Shown piece after piece: positions 8,810-17,201 of a stretch of 64,000 bases of DNA. The stretch spans positions 3,488,028 through 3,552,027 of the forward strand of contig NZ_QPFB01000001.1 of NCBI RefSeq assembly GCF_004348115.1, read 5' to 3'. Numbering within the stretch: position 1 is the stretch's first letter; each line of letters opens with the position of its first letter. Position numbers and translations under genes: made by a program. The notes beneath the pieces are model-generated. The model saw only the letters and a list, made by a program, of their open reading frames with translations. It did not search any database and was not told the DNA's origin. Source of the DNA: Stenotrophomonas sp. ATCM1_4. Its GTDB lineage: Bacteria; Pseudomonadota; Gammaproteobacteria; Xanthomonadales; Xanthomonadaceae.

Positions 8810-9150
8810 GGACAATTCTTCACCACACGTTGCGAAGCCTTGGGACACAAGGGCTGCGCACCCTTATCCACAAGTTCTCCGTGCAGTGCCGCACACCGAT
8901 TGTGGAAAAGCGGTTCGGGCCTGCATTCGCCACGCACGGCTTGGCGCTACCGGCGCATGGTGACCACGCAGGCCAGGCTGGACAAATCTTCACCACACGT
9001 TGCGAAGCCTTGGGGCACAAGGGCTGCGCGCCCTTATCCACAAGTTCTCCGTGCAGTGCCGCACACCGGTTGTGGAAAAGCGCTTCCGGCCTGCATTCGC
9101 CAAGCATGACCCGGCGCTACCGGCACATGAGGGCTGCGTGGAAGGGATGC
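8810..9150. repeat. Two tandem direct repeats, period 170 bp
   Basis: Unit 1 begins at 8810 and unit 2 at 8980. The first 130 or so bases (GGACAA.TCTTCACCACACGT through GCCTGCATTCGCCA) are almost identical, with a handful of substitutions. Identity fades toward the end of unit 2. Each unit contains an internal near-palindrome around AAGGGCTGCGC.CCCTT. Confidence 0.9.
8864..9079. promoter_or_regulatory. Four DnaA-box-like sequences in two inverted pairs
   Basis: TTATCCACA occurs at 8864-8872 and 9034-9042, a perfect match to the DnaA-box consensus. The inverted TGTGGAAAA (TTTTCCACA on the other strand) occurs at 8901-8909 and 9071-9079 and fits the relaxed TTWTNCACA form. Within each repeat the two boxes face each other about 28 bp apart. 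DnaA binding is inferred from the motif only. Confidence 0.5.
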
Positions 9151-9184
9151 ACTCCCCGCCACGCTTGCCCAGGCCAAGCGCCGA

Positions 9185-11344
9185 CTACTGCCGGCGCACC
9201 GCCTGCACCACCTGCAACCGACGCAGGCGACGCATCACTTCGGCCAGGTGGTTGCGGTCACGGACCTGGATGTTGAAGCACAGCACCGCCGCGTTGAAGT
9301 CGCGGTCCAGGTAATCCACGCGCTCGATGTTGGAGTGGCTCTGCGCGATGGCCGCGGCCAGTTGCGCTAGCACGCCGGTGCCGTTCTCCACTTCCACCAC
9401 CAGCGCGGTGTCGTAGTCGCCCACCACGTTGGTGTCCCAGCCGATCGGCACCCAGCGCTCGGGCGACTTGCGCAGCTCGGCCAGGTTCGGACAGTCCAGC
9501 CGGTGCACCACGATGCCCTTGCCGGCGGTGTGGTAACCCATGATGTCGTCGCCCGGGATCGGCTGGCAGCAGCCGGCGAAGCTGACCACGCCACGCTCGC
9601 TGCCGTTGATCAGGATCTTCTCCTGGCGGCGGCTCGGCGCATTGCCACCGCGCAGCTCGGCGTAGGACATCAGTGCCTGCGCGGCCTGGGTGGGCATCCA
9701 GTTGCCCAGCGCCACGTCGGCCAGGAAAGCCTCCAGGCGCGGATAACGCTGCTCGGCCAGGAACGCATCCAGGCGGCCCTTGGGCAGGCGCTCGATCGAA
9801 CTGTCCATCGCTTCCAGCGCGCGGTCGAGCATGCTGTGCCCCAGCTGCACCGCGTCCTCGTGCTCGAGCTGCTTGAGCTGGTGGCGGATGGCGGTGCGCG
9901 CCTTGCTGCTGACCACGAATTCCAGCCATTGCGGCTTGGGCGAGGCCGAGCGCGCGGTGATGATCTCCACCGTCTGCCCGCTGACCAGGCGCGTGCGCAG
10001 CGGCACCAGTTTCTTGTCCACGCGCGAAGCCACCGCGCGGTTGCCCACGTCGGTATGCACCGCATAGGCGAAGTCCAGCGCGGTGGAGTTGCGCGGCAGC
10101 GCCAGGATCTTGCCCTTGGGCGTGAACAGGTAGACCTCGTCCGGGAACAGGTCGACCTTGACGTTGTCCAGGAACTCCAGCGACGAACCGGCGGTGCGCT
10201 GGGAGTCGATCAGCTCCACGATCCACGCGTGCGCGCGGCTCTGCGCGCTGTTGGGGCTGTCGCCACCGAACTTGTAGGTCCAGTGCGCGGCCACGCCGCG
10301 CTCGGCGATCAGGTCCATCTCCTCGGTGCGGATCTGCACCTCGATCGGCGAGCCGTACGGCCCGAACAGCACGGTGTGCAGCGATTGGTAGCCGTTGGCC
10401 TTGGGGATGGCGATGAAGTCGCGGAAGCGCCCGTCCAGCGGCTTGAACGCGGCATGCACCGCGCCCAGCGCGTGGTAACAGTTGGGCACGTTGCGCACGA
10501 CCAGGCGGAAGCCGAACACGTCCATCACCTGGTCGAAGGTTTTGTTCTCCTCGCGCATCTTGGTGTAGATGCTCCAGGGCGTCTTGATGCGGCTGATCAG
10601 GCGGTGCTCCAGCCCTTCGCGCGCCAGCCGCTGCGACAACTGCACCTCCACCTGCGCCATCGCCTCGCGGCGGACCACCGGCTGGCTGCGGATGTGCTTT
10701 TCGATGATGGCGTGACGCCACGGGTACAGCGCGCGGAAGCCCAGGTTCTGCAGCTCGGACTTGATCAGGTTCATGCCCAGGCGCTGGGCGATGGGCGCGT
10801 AGATGTCCAGCGTCTCGGTGGCGATGCGGCGCCGCGCCTCGGCACTCTGCGCGCCCAGGGTGCGCATGTTGTGCAGGCGGTCGGCCAGCTTGATCATGAT
10901 CACGCGCAGGTCGCGCGACATCGCCAGCAGCATCTTGCGGAAGCTCTCGGCGGCCGCTTCCTGGCGGTCGCGGAACTTGAGCTTGTCCAGTTTGGTGACA
11001 CCGTCCACCAGGTCGGCCACGGCCTGCCCGAACTCACCGGCCAGTTCCGCGGCGGTGAGCGGGGTGTCCTCGATGGTGTCGTGCAGGATCGCGGCGATCA
11101 GCGTTTCCACGTCCAGGCCGAGCTCGGCCAGGATGCGCGCGACGGCGACCGGATGGGTGATGTAGGGCTCGCCGGACTTGCGGGTCTGGCCCGCGTGCGC
11201 GGTGGCGCCCACTTCCCAGGCGCGACGCAGCAACGGCAGCTGCTCGGCGGGCAGGTAGCTGGCTGCGCGTTCGAGTTGGAGTACGTAGTCAGGTACCGCC
11301 CCGCCCGCGGGCGTGGCTACCTGGGCGGAAGGGCCTGGGTTCAT
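9185..11344 (-). CDS. spoT: Bifunctional (p)ppGpp synthetase/hydrolase SpoT
   Basis: This 719-residue enzyme makes and degrades the stringent-response alarmone (p)ppGpp. The N-terminal hydrolase domain has the metal-binding set His50, His88-Asp89 and Glu92-Asp93 (ILHDTIEDT), which argues for SpoT rather than a hydrolase-dead RelA. A synthetase domain follows (RIKTPWSIYTKMREE, YHALGAVHAAFKPLDGRFRD), then a TGS domain (DLFPDEVYLFTPKGKILALP) and a C-terminal ACT domain (VEVENGTGVLAQLAAAIAQS). It is downstream of rpoZ and gmk on the same strand, the classical gmk-rpoZ-spoT order. The start at ATG 11344 gives MNPGPSAQVATPAGG. Confidence 0.97.
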   Translation of the reverse strand: MNPGPSAQVATPAGGAVPDYVLQLERAASYLPAEQLPLLRRAWEVGATAHAGQTRKSGEPYITHPVAVARILAELGLDVETLIAAILHDTIEDTPLTAAELAGEFGQAVADLVDGVTKLDKLKFRDRQEAAAESFRKMLLAMSRDLRVIMIKLADRLHNMRTLGAQSAEARRRIATETLDIYAPIAQRLGMNLIKSELQNLGFRALYPWRHAIIEKHIRSQPVVRREAMAQVEVQLSQRLAREGLEHRLISRIKTPWSIYTKMREENKTFDQVMDVFGFRLVVRNVPNCYHALGAVHAAFKPLDGRFRDFIAIPKANGYQSLHTVLFGPYGSPIEVQIRTEEMDLIAERGVAAHWTYKFGGDSPNSAQSRAHAWIVELIDSQRTAGSSLEFLDNVKVDLFPDEVYLFTPKGKILALPRNSTALDFAYAVHTDVGNRAVASRVDKKLVPLRTRLVSGQTVEIITARSASPKPQWLEFVVSSKARTAIRHQLKQLEHEDAVQLGHSMLDRALEAMDSSIERLPKGRLDAFLAEQRYPRLEAFLADVALGNWMPTQAAQALMSYAELRGGNAPSRRQEKILINGSERGVVSFAGCCQPIPGDDIMGYHTAGKGIVVHRLDCPNLAELRKSPERWVPIGWDTNVVGDYDTALVVEVENGTGVLAQLAAAIAQSHSNIERVDYLDRDFNAAVLCFNIQVRDRNHLAEVMRRLRRLQVVQAVRRQ

Positions 11345-11393
11345 GGCGGAAGACTATGCCAGCAGGCGATCTTCGGCAAACCCGGAATGCAGA

Positions 11394-11416
11394 ACAGCCC
11401 GCACGGGGCGGGCTGT
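11394..11416 (-). terminator. Hairpin between rpoZ and spoT
   Basis: An ACAGCCCGC / GCGGGCTGT stem of 9 bp lies between the rpoZ stop and the spoT start. There is no clear T-run on the minus strand, so it may be an attenuator or weak terminator rather than a full stop. Confidence 0.4.
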
Positions 11417-11451
11417 CCGATGTACTGCAGCGATGCGCTTGATCGAGCCGA

Positions 11452-11751
11452 TCAATCGTCGTTCTTGGACATGTCTTCGTCGGCGACCACTTCGGCGGCG
11501 GCCCACTCCAGCGCTTCGCGCTCCACGCGCTCACGCTCGGCCTTCTCGACTTCCTCGATCAGCTCGTTGTCGATACGGCGGGCGGCGATTTCGCGCAGCG
11601 CCAGCACGGTCGGCTTGTCCTCGGTCTCGCTGTTGTCGATCGTCGCCTGGACACCATTGGCCAGCTGACGGGCGCGCTTGGACGCCATGATGACCAGCTC
11701 GAAACGGTTGTTAACGACTTCCAGGCAATCTTCTACGGTGATGCGGGCCAT
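11452..11751 (-). CDS. rpoZ: DNA-directed RNA polymerase omega subunit
   Basis: Omega is a 99-residue subunit that helps fold beta-prime and is part of a ppGpp-binding site on RNA polymerase. The start [20 protein letters not shown] is diagnostic, and the conserved ASKRARQL and LREIA segments follow. ATG 11751 is the only start compatible with the family. The tail is acidic ([13 protein letters not shown]), as often seen. It lies between gmk and spoT, all on the minus strand. Confidence 0.97.
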   Translation of the reverse strand: MARITVEDCLEVVNNRFELVIMASKRARQLANGVQATIDNSETEDKPTVLALREIAARRIDNELIEEVEKAERERVEREALEWAAAEVVADEDMSKNDD

Positions 11752-11874
11752 GCGGGCTCCCGGCGACCTGCACGGCCGCTCGAACGAATGAGGGAAAGGG
11801 GAGCGATTGTAGAGGCCCGGCCGCCCGGAAATCAAGCCGACGGCTGAACAGCCCCTTGTGAATCAATCGCTTGC

Positions 11875-12495
11875 TCAGTTTTCGGGGGCCAGCAGGGAGG
11901 CGATCAGGTCGGCATTTCGCCGCTGCTGGGGCTCCAGCCGCAGCCGGCTGGCGGCGAAGATCGCGCACATCTCGCCCACGGCGGTGTCGAAATCCTCGTT
12001 GACGATGACGTAGTCGAACTCGTCGTAATGCAGCATCTCCTCGCGGGCGGCGGCCAGACGCTGGGCCATCACCGCCTCGCTGTCCTGGCCGCGCTTGCGC
12101 ATGCGCTCGTCCAGCGCCTGGCGCGACGGCGGCAGGATGAACACGCTGACCGCACCCGGCACCTTCTGCCGCACCTGGCGTGCGCCCTGCCAGTCGATCT
12201 CCAGCAGCACGTCCTTGCCGGCGGCCAGCTGCGGCTCGACCGACTGACGGGCGGTGCCCTTCCAGTCGCCATGCACCAGCGCGTGCTCGAAGAAGTCGCC
12301 TTCACCGATCATCCGCTCGAACTCGGCGGCGCTGACGAAGTGGTAGTGCTTGCCGTTCTCCTCGCCCGGGCGCATGGCCCGCGAGGTGAAGGAGATGGAC
12401 AGGGAGATCTGCGGGTCGCGCGCCAGGGTGGCGTTGACGATGCTGCTTTTGCCGGCCCCGGACGGGGCGGCGACGATATAGAGGGTGCCACGCAT
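11875..12495 (-). CDS. gmk: Guanylate kinase
   Basis: Converts GMP and ATP to GDP and ADP in the guanine nucleotide pathway. The 206-residue product starts at ATG 12495 (MRGTLYIVAAPSGAGKSS) with the P-loop at residues 11-18. It also has the GMP-binding TSRAMRPGEENGKHYHFV segment and LEIDWQGARQVR. The frame is open 50 codons further upstream, but that extension is not conserved. The gene precedes rpoZ and spoT on the same strand. Confidence 0.97.
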   Translation of the reverse strand: MRGTLYIVAAPSGAGKSSIVNATLARDPQISLSISFTSRAMRPGEENGKHYHFVSAAEFERMIGEGDFFEHALVHGDWKGTARQSVEPQLAAGKDVLLEIDWQGARQVRQKVPGAVSVFILPPSRQALDERMRKRGQDSEAVMAQRLAAAREEMLHYDEFDYVIVNEDFDTAVGEMCAIFAASRLRLEPQQRRNADLIASLLAPEN

Positions 12496-12660
12496 GGAAG
12501 GGTGGGCCAGCGTCGGAATGGCCCGGCATTGTAACGGGACGGGCCGTTTCGTGCCGAACGCCCCCGCCGTGGAGCGCCGCCATGCCGCGCCAGCGCCGTG
12601 CCGGGGACGCCGATACCGGCTGCCGTGCCGAGCAGGGCCCGGCACGACTGGACCGGCATG

Positions 12661-13521
12661 TCACTCGATGTTCTGGACCTGCTCACGGATCTGGTCGATC
12701 AACACCTTCAGCTCGACCGAGGCGTTGGAGGTGCGGCTGTCCACCGACTTGGAGCCCATCGTGTTGGACTCGCGGTTGAACTCCTGCAGCAGGAAGTCCA
12801 GGCGACGGCCGACCGGCTCGCGCTGGCGCAGGATGCGGCGGATCTCGGCGATGTGGCTGCCCAGCCGGTCCAGCTCCTCGTCCACGTCCAGCTTCTGCAG
12901 CCACAGCACCAGTTCCTGCTCGGCGCGGCCCGGGTCCATCGGGTGCGGCAGGTCGGCCAGGCGTGCGGCCAGTTTGGCGCGCTGGCCTTCACGGATCACC
13001 GGGATCAGCTCGCGCACCTCGGCGGCGATGCGCTCGATGCTGTCCACGCGCTCGCTGATCGCCGTGGCCAGCTTGTCGCCTTCACGCTCCCGGGCCTGCA
13101 CGAAGCCATTGATCACCTCGTCCAGCAGCGCCATGGCCTCGGCCTGCAACGCGGTGGTGTCGGTGGCCTCGGTACGCAGCACGCCCGGGTACTGCAGCAG
13201 CTCGGTGAACTCGACCCGCAGGTTCGGGAAGCTCGAATGCAGCCGGACCGCCAGGTCCCCCAGCTGCTTCACCAGCACCTCGTTGACCGTCAGCGAGGTC
13301 GCCGCCTCCGGGCTGCGCAGGCGCATGACCAGGTCCAGCTTGCCGCGGCTGATGCGGCCGGACACGCGCTCGCGCAGCTGCGGCTCCAGCGCGCGCAGCT
13401 CCTCGGGCAACCGTACCCCGACTTCGAGGAAACGGTGGTTGACCGAGCGCAGCTCGCAGCCCAGGGTGCCCCAGGGCGTGACGCGTTCGCCGCCGGCATA
13501 GGCGGTCATGCTTCGAATCAT
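12661..13521 (-). CDS. yicC: YicC family endoribonuclease
   Basis: A 286-residue member of the YicC (UPF0701) family, recently assigned endoribonuclease activity in E. coli. The start MIRSMTAYAGGERVTPWGTL matches the family opening (IRSMTAFA-like). The C-terminal signature GRRLDFLLQEFNRESNTMGS is clear. ATG 13521 is chosen over an upstream in-frame codon at 13620 for that reason. It is divergent from rph across 110 bp and upstream of gmk. The yicC-rph pairing is conserved in E. coli as well. Confidence 0.95.
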   Translation of the reverse strand: MIRSMTAYAGGERVTPWGTLGCELRSVNHRFLEVGVRLPEELRALEPQLRERVSGRISRGKLDLVMRLRSPEAATSLTVNEVLVKQLGDLAVRLHSSFPNLRVEFTELLQYPGVLRTEATDTTALQAEAMALLDEVINGFVQAREREGDKLATAISERVDSIERIAAEVRELIPVIREGQRAKLAARLADLPHPMDPGRAEQELVLWLQKLDVDEELDRLGSHIAEIRRILRQREPVGRRLDFLLQEFNRESNTMGSKSVDSRTSNASVELKVLIDQIREQVQNIE

Positions 13522-13631
13522 GTGGAATTCCGCTGCGTTGCAAAGGGCGAATGGTACCCTAGGCGCCCCCGGACGCCGGCCCGTCGGCCGCCCGGGCGCC
13601 CCATTGAATACCCCTGTCATCCGGACCTTTC

Positions 13632-14360
13632 ATGACCTTTTCCCGTCCCAGCGGCCGCCAGGCCGATCAGCTGCGCACCGTCACCATCGAACGCGCCTTC
13701 ACCCGCCATGCCGAAGGTTCGGTGCTGGTGAGCTTCGGCGACACCCGCGTGCTGTGCACCGCCAGCGTCGAGAACCGCGTGCCCGGCTTCCTGCGTGGCA
13801 AGGGCGAAGGCTGGGTGACCGCCGAGTACGGCATGCTGCCCCGCTCCACCCATACCCGCTCCGACCGCGAAGCGGCACGTGGCAAGCAGGGCGGCCGCAC
13901 CCTGGAAATCCAGCGCCTGATCGGCCGCACGCTGCGCGCCTGCATCGACCGCAATGCGCTGGGCGAACGCACCATCACCCTGGACTGCGACGTGCTGCAG
14001 GCCGATGGCGGCACCCGCACGGCGGCCATCACCGGCGCCTACGTGGCCCTGGTGGACGCGGTCAACCTGCTGCTCAAGCGCGGTGACATCAAGCGCAACC
14101 CGCTGTTCGGCGCGGTGGCCGCGGTCTCGGTCGGCGTCTACAAGGGCCAGCCGGTACTGGACCTGGACTACGCCGAGGACAGCGACTGCGATACCGACAT
14201 GAATGTCGTGATGAACGACGGCGGTGGCTTCATCGAGCTGCAGGGCACCGCCGAGGGCCATGCGTTCCGCCGCGACGAGCTGGACGCGCTGCTGGTGCTG
14301 GCCGAAAAGGGCATCCGCGAATTGTTCGACGCTCAGCAGGCGGCACTGGCCCAGGCATGA
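13632..14360 (+). CDS. rph: Ribonuclease PH
   Basis: RNase PH is a phosphorolytic 3'-5' exoribonuclease that trims tRNA precursors. The product is 242 residues, normal for the family, from [20 protein letters not shown]. Family signatures include [32 protein letters not shown] and the phosphate-binding [20 protein letters not shown] region. It is full length, unlike the frameshifted allele of some E. coli K-12 strains. It overlaps the next gene by 4 bp (ATGA), so rph, the VOC gene and rdgB are probably co-transcribed. Confidence 0.97.
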   Translation: MTFSRPSGRQADQLRTVTIERAFTRHAEGSVLVSFGDTRVLCTASVENRVPGFLRGKGEGWVTAEYGMLPRSTHTRSDREAARGKQGGRTLEIQRLIGRTLRACIDRNALGERTITLDCDVLQADGGTRTAAITGAYVALVDAVNLLLKRGDIKRNPLFGAVAAVSVGVYKGQPVLDLDYAEDSDCDTDMNVVMNDGGGFIELQGTAEGHAFRRDELDALLVLAEKGIRELFDAQQAALAQA

Positions 14361-14746
14361 GCCGGCGCATCGCCCTGGTCACCCTGGTGGTGGCCGACTA
14401 CGACGAGGCCATCGCCTGGTACACCGGCAAGCTGGGCTTCCAGCTGCTGGAGGACATCGACCAGGGCCGCAAGCGCTGGGTGGTGGTCGGGCCGGCTGAC
14501 GGTAACTCCGCCGCGCTGTTGCTGGCCCGCGCCAGTGACGCAGAACAGCGCAGCCGCATCGGCAACCAGACCGGTGGCCGGGTCGGCTTTTTCCTGAACA
14601 CCGACGACTTCCGGCGCGATCACGCCGCCATGACCGAGCGCGGCGTGCAATTCCTCGAGGCCCCGCGCGAGGAGCCCTATGCCACCGTCGCGGTGTTCCG
14701 CGACCTGTACGGCAACACCTGGGACTTGTTGGAGCCCAAGCAATGA
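14357..14746 (+). CDS. VOC (glyoxalase/bleomycin resistance) superfamily protein
   Basis: A single-module vicinal-oxygen-chelate protein of 129 residues with the usual paired beta-alpha-beta-beta-beta units: [20 protein letters not shown] at the start and [20 protein letters not shown] plus [12 protein letters not shown] at the end. VOC proteins bind a divalent metal and act on small substrates or drugs. The substrate cannot be read from sequence. It is translationally coupled on both sides: ATGA overlap with rph before it and with rdgB after it. Confidence 0.85.
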   Translation: MSRRIALVTLVVADYDEAIAWYTGKLGFQLLEDIDQGRKRWVVVGPADGNSAALLLARASDAEQRSRIGNQTGGRVGFFLNTDDFRRDHAAMTERGVQFLEAPREEPYATVAVFRDLYGNTWDLLEPKQ

Positions 14747-15342
14747 AACTGGTACTGGCCAGCGGCAACGCCGGCAAATTGAAGGAACTGCAGGCCATGC
14801 TCGGCGCGCTGCCGCTGCAGATCGTGCCGCAGCGCGAGCTGGGCGTGGACGATGTGCCGGAGACCGGCCTGACCTTCGTCGAGAACGCGCTGATCAAGGC
14901 GCGTCACGCCTGCGCGGTGACCGGACTGCCGGCGCTGGCCGACGACTCCGGCCTGATCGTCGATGCACTGGACGGCGCCCCCGGCCTGTACAGCGCGCGC
15001 TATGCCGGCAGCCCGACCGACGATGCCGCCAACAATGCCAAGCTGCTCGACGCCCTGCGTGATGTCCCGGCCGAACGCCGCAGCGCCCGCTTCTACGCGG
15101 TGATCGTGCTGCTGCGCCACGCCAACGACCCGCAGCCACTGATCTGCGAAGGCAGCTGGGAAGGCCGCATCATCGATGAACTGCGTGGCACCCACGGCTT
15201 CGGCTACAACCCGGTGTTCCTGGACGAGGAACTGGGCCTGACCGCGGCGGAAATGCAGCCGGAGCAGAAGAACGGCCGCAGCCACCGTGCCAAGGCGCTG
15301 CAGCAGCTCAAGCAGCAGCTGGCCCGGGTCAGGCTCGACTGA
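14743..15342 (+). CDS. rdgB: XTP/dITP diphosphatase (non-canonical purine NTP pyrophosphatase)
   Basis: RdgB removes ITP, dITP and XTP from the nucleotide pool, preventing their incorporation into nucleic acids. The 199-residue product opens with [20 protein letters not shown] (substrate-binding SGNxGK loop). It carries FVENALIKARHA, ALADDSGLIVDALDGAPG and the C-terminal GFGYNPVF and KNGRSHRAKAL motifs. It overlaps the VOC gene by 4 bp. The rph-rdgB-hemW order is seen in many gammaproteobacteria. Confidence 0.96.
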   Translation: MKLVLASGNAGKLKELQAMLGALPLQIVPQRELGVDDVPETGLTFVENALIKARHACAVTGLPALADDSGLIVDALDGAPGLYSARYAGSPTDDAANNAKLLDALRDVPAERRSARFYAVIVLLRHANDPQPLICEGSWEGRIIDELRGTHGFGYNPVFLDEELGLTAAEMQPEQKNGRSHRAKALQQLKQQLARVRLD

Positions 15343-15353
15343 GGTCACGGCGG

Positions 15354-15854
15354 ATGACGGCGCGCCGCTACCGGCCCCGGCTGGGACTCGTGCAGCTGTT
15401 GGCGATGCTTGGCGGCATCACCGGGGCGATCCTCGGTGGTGTGCTGGCCTACAACGGCGAACAGCCGTGGTGGGCACCGCCGCTGTGGGCGTCGGGCTGC
15501 GCACTGGTCATCACGCTGATCGGCGCGCCGATCATCTGGCAGCGCGTGGTCCTGGATGAAGCCGCCGGACACCTGCGTTACCACAACATCGGTACCCTGC
15601 ACCGATGGCGGCAGGTCCGGCTCCACGACGTGCTTGAAGTCCGTTACGACGACTTCGCCGACCAGCGCAGGGCCATGGTCTCCGGACTGCTGCTGTATAT
15701 GCGCAACGGCAACCGCCCGGCCTACCACCGGCTGATGGACAACGATGCGGGAAGCGACCGGGGCGCCTCGCCGATGTTCCATGACATCACCGCGGCCGTG
15801 CTGCGCGCGCAGCCACGCTCACTGGTCGATCCGATCCTGCTGGACAGGCGCTGA
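15354..15854 (+). CDS. Small inner-membrane protein of unknown function
   Basis: A 166-residue protein that I do not recognise. Two hydrophobic segments near the N-terminus (about residues 11-33 and 42-64, LVQLLAMLGGITGAILGGVL and ASGCALVITLIGAPII) should span the inner membrane. A soluble C-terminal part of about 100 residues, rich in Arg, follows. This is the layout of short PH-like or DUF membrane proteins. It starts 11 bp after rdgB and precedes hemW, so it is probably part of the same transcript. Confidence 0.65.
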   Translation: MTARRYRPRLGLVQLLAMLGGITGAILGGVLAYNGEQPWWAPPLWASGCALVITLIGAPIIWQRVVLDEAAGHLRYHNIGTLHRWRQVRLHDVLEVRYDDFADQRRAMVSGLLLYMRNGNRPAYHRLMDNDAGSDRGASPMFHDITAAVLRAQPRSLVDPILLDRR

Positions 15855-15896
15855 CCCGCCTCGCCCCCCGCCCCCTCATTCCCGCCTGACCTGCCC

Positions 15897-17126
15897 ATGT
15901 CGCACTCCCACGCCCATTGCCACCACGCGCCCGGTGAATCCTGTTCGGGCGACCACGGCCACGCTGCCGGCCCGCAGCTGGTGCCACCACCGTTGTCGCT
16001 GTACGTGCACCTGCCCTGGTGCGTGCGCAAGTGCCCGTACTGCGATTTCAACTCGCACGCGGGCAAGGGCGCGCTGCCGTTCGATGCCTACATCGACGCG
16101 CTGATCCGCGACCTGGACCAGGACCTGCCACTGGTCTGGGGCCGGGTGGTCAGCAGCGTGTTCTTCGGCGGCGGCACGCCCAGCCTGTTCCCGCCCGAAG
16201 CGATCGATCGTTTCCTGCAGGAGGCCAGCGCACGGCTGCGTTTCGCGCCGAACCTGGAAGTGACGCTGGAGACCAACCCCGGCACCGCCGAGCACGGCCG
16301 CTTCGACCGCTACCGCGCGGCCGGCGTGAACCGCATCAGCTTCGGCATCCAGACCTTCAACGATGACGCGCTCAAACGCCTGGGCCGCATCCACGACAGC
16401 AACGAGGCCGAACGCGCGGTGAAGCTGGCCCAGGACGCCGGCTACACCAACTTCAACATCGACCTGATGTACGCGCTGCCGGAGCAGACACTGGCCCAGG
16501 CCGAGCATGACCTGGAGCGCGCCTTCGCGCTGGACCCCACGCACATCTCGCACTACCAGCTGACGCTGGAGCCGAACACGGTGTTCTTCGCCCGGCCGCC
16601 GCAGGGCATCCCCGACGAGGACAGTGCCTGGGACATCCAGGAGCACTGCCAGGCACTGCTGGCCCAGGCCGGCTACGGCCAGTACGAGGTCAGCGCCTAT
16701 GTCCGGCCCGGCTACCAGTGCGCGCACAACCTCAACTACTGGCGCTTCGGCGACTATCTGGGCATCGGTGCCGGTGCACACGGCAAGATCAGCTCCGGCG
16801 CCGGGCAGCACGTGCTGCGCCGCTGGAAGCACAAGCATCCGCAGGCCTTCATGGACAGCGCCGGCACCCCGGCCAGCATCGGCGGTGACGACATGATCAG
16901 CCCCGAGCGGCTGCCGTTCGAGTACATGCTCAACCTGCTGCGCCTGCACGAAGGCTTCACCCTGCGCGATTTCACGTCCCGCACCGGGCTGCCCGCCGCC
17001 GCGCTGCAACCTGCGCTGGCCATCGCCGGCGACCGCGGCTGGCTGGCGATGGAGGGCGACCGCCTGCTCCCGACCGAGCTGGGCCGGCGTTTCACCAACG
17101 ACGTGGTGGAGCTGTTCCTGCCCTGA
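15897..17126 (+). CDS. hemW: HemW, heme chaperone of the radical SAM superfamily
   Basis: HemW (formerly annotated as an oxygen-independent coproporphyrinogen oxidase) binds heme and delivers it to respiratory enzymes. The 409-residue product has the radical SAM cluster motif at Cys42-Cys46-Cys49 (CVRKCPYC). It also has FFGGGTPSLF and SFGIQTFNDDALKRLGR, and the C-terminal HemW domain with LPFEYMLNLLRL. Only three Cys occur in the motif region, as in HemW; HemN has a fourth. Before the conserved core (LYVHLPWC) there is an unusual N-terminal stretch of roughly 28 residues rich in His and Cys (MSHSHAHCHHAPGESCSGDH). The start at 15897 lacks a strong ribosome binding site, so the extension is not certain. 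Confidence 0.93.
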   Translation: MSHSHAHCHHAPGESCSGDHGHAAGPQLVPPPLSLYVHLPWCVRKCPYCDFNSHAGKGALPFDAYIDALIRDLDQDLPLVWGRVVSSVFFGGGTPSLFPPEAIDRFLQEASARLRFAPNLEVTLETNPGTAEHGRFDRYRAAGVNRISFGIQTFNDDALKRLGRIHDSNEAERAVKLAQDAGYTNFNIDLMYALPEQTLAQAEHDLERAFALDPTHISHYQLTLEPNTVFFARPPQGIPDEDSAWDIQEHCQALLAQAGYGQYEVSAYVRPGYQCAHNLNYWRFGDYLGIGAGAHGKISSGAGQHVLRRWKHKHPQAFMDSAGTPASIGGDDMISPERLPFEYMLNLLRLHEGFTLRDFTSRTGLPAAALQPALAIAGDRGWLAMEGDRLLPTELGRRFTNDVVELFLP

Positions 17127-17201
17127 TCGTAAGAACCAAAGTGGCGAAGCTGTCACCAAAATGATAGAAAGCGCGGTCTAACGGGGGCAGAACACACCAC
17201 G

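Larger units (their letters stand above)
8719..9184. other. Long spoT-ridA intergenic region
   Basis: This 466-bp gap holds no convincing gene. Weak frames on both strands break between the two repeat copies because the 170-bp period is not a multiple of three. The main content is a tandem duplication with paired DnaA-box-like sequences. Confidence 0.7.

Noticed and set aside
8820-9107. Minus-strand open frame with a repeated peptide in the spoT-ridA gap
   Set aside because: The repeats fall in different frames because the period is 170 bp, and there is no ribosome binding site or family match.
8810-9150. Replication origin or plasmid-type iteron locus
   Set aside because: Only two perfect DnaA boxes, no AT-rich unwinding region, and no dnaA, dnaN, gidA or rep gene nearby.
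8810-9150. CRISPR array
   Set aside because: Only two long units with no short-repeat/spacer pattern and no cas genes.
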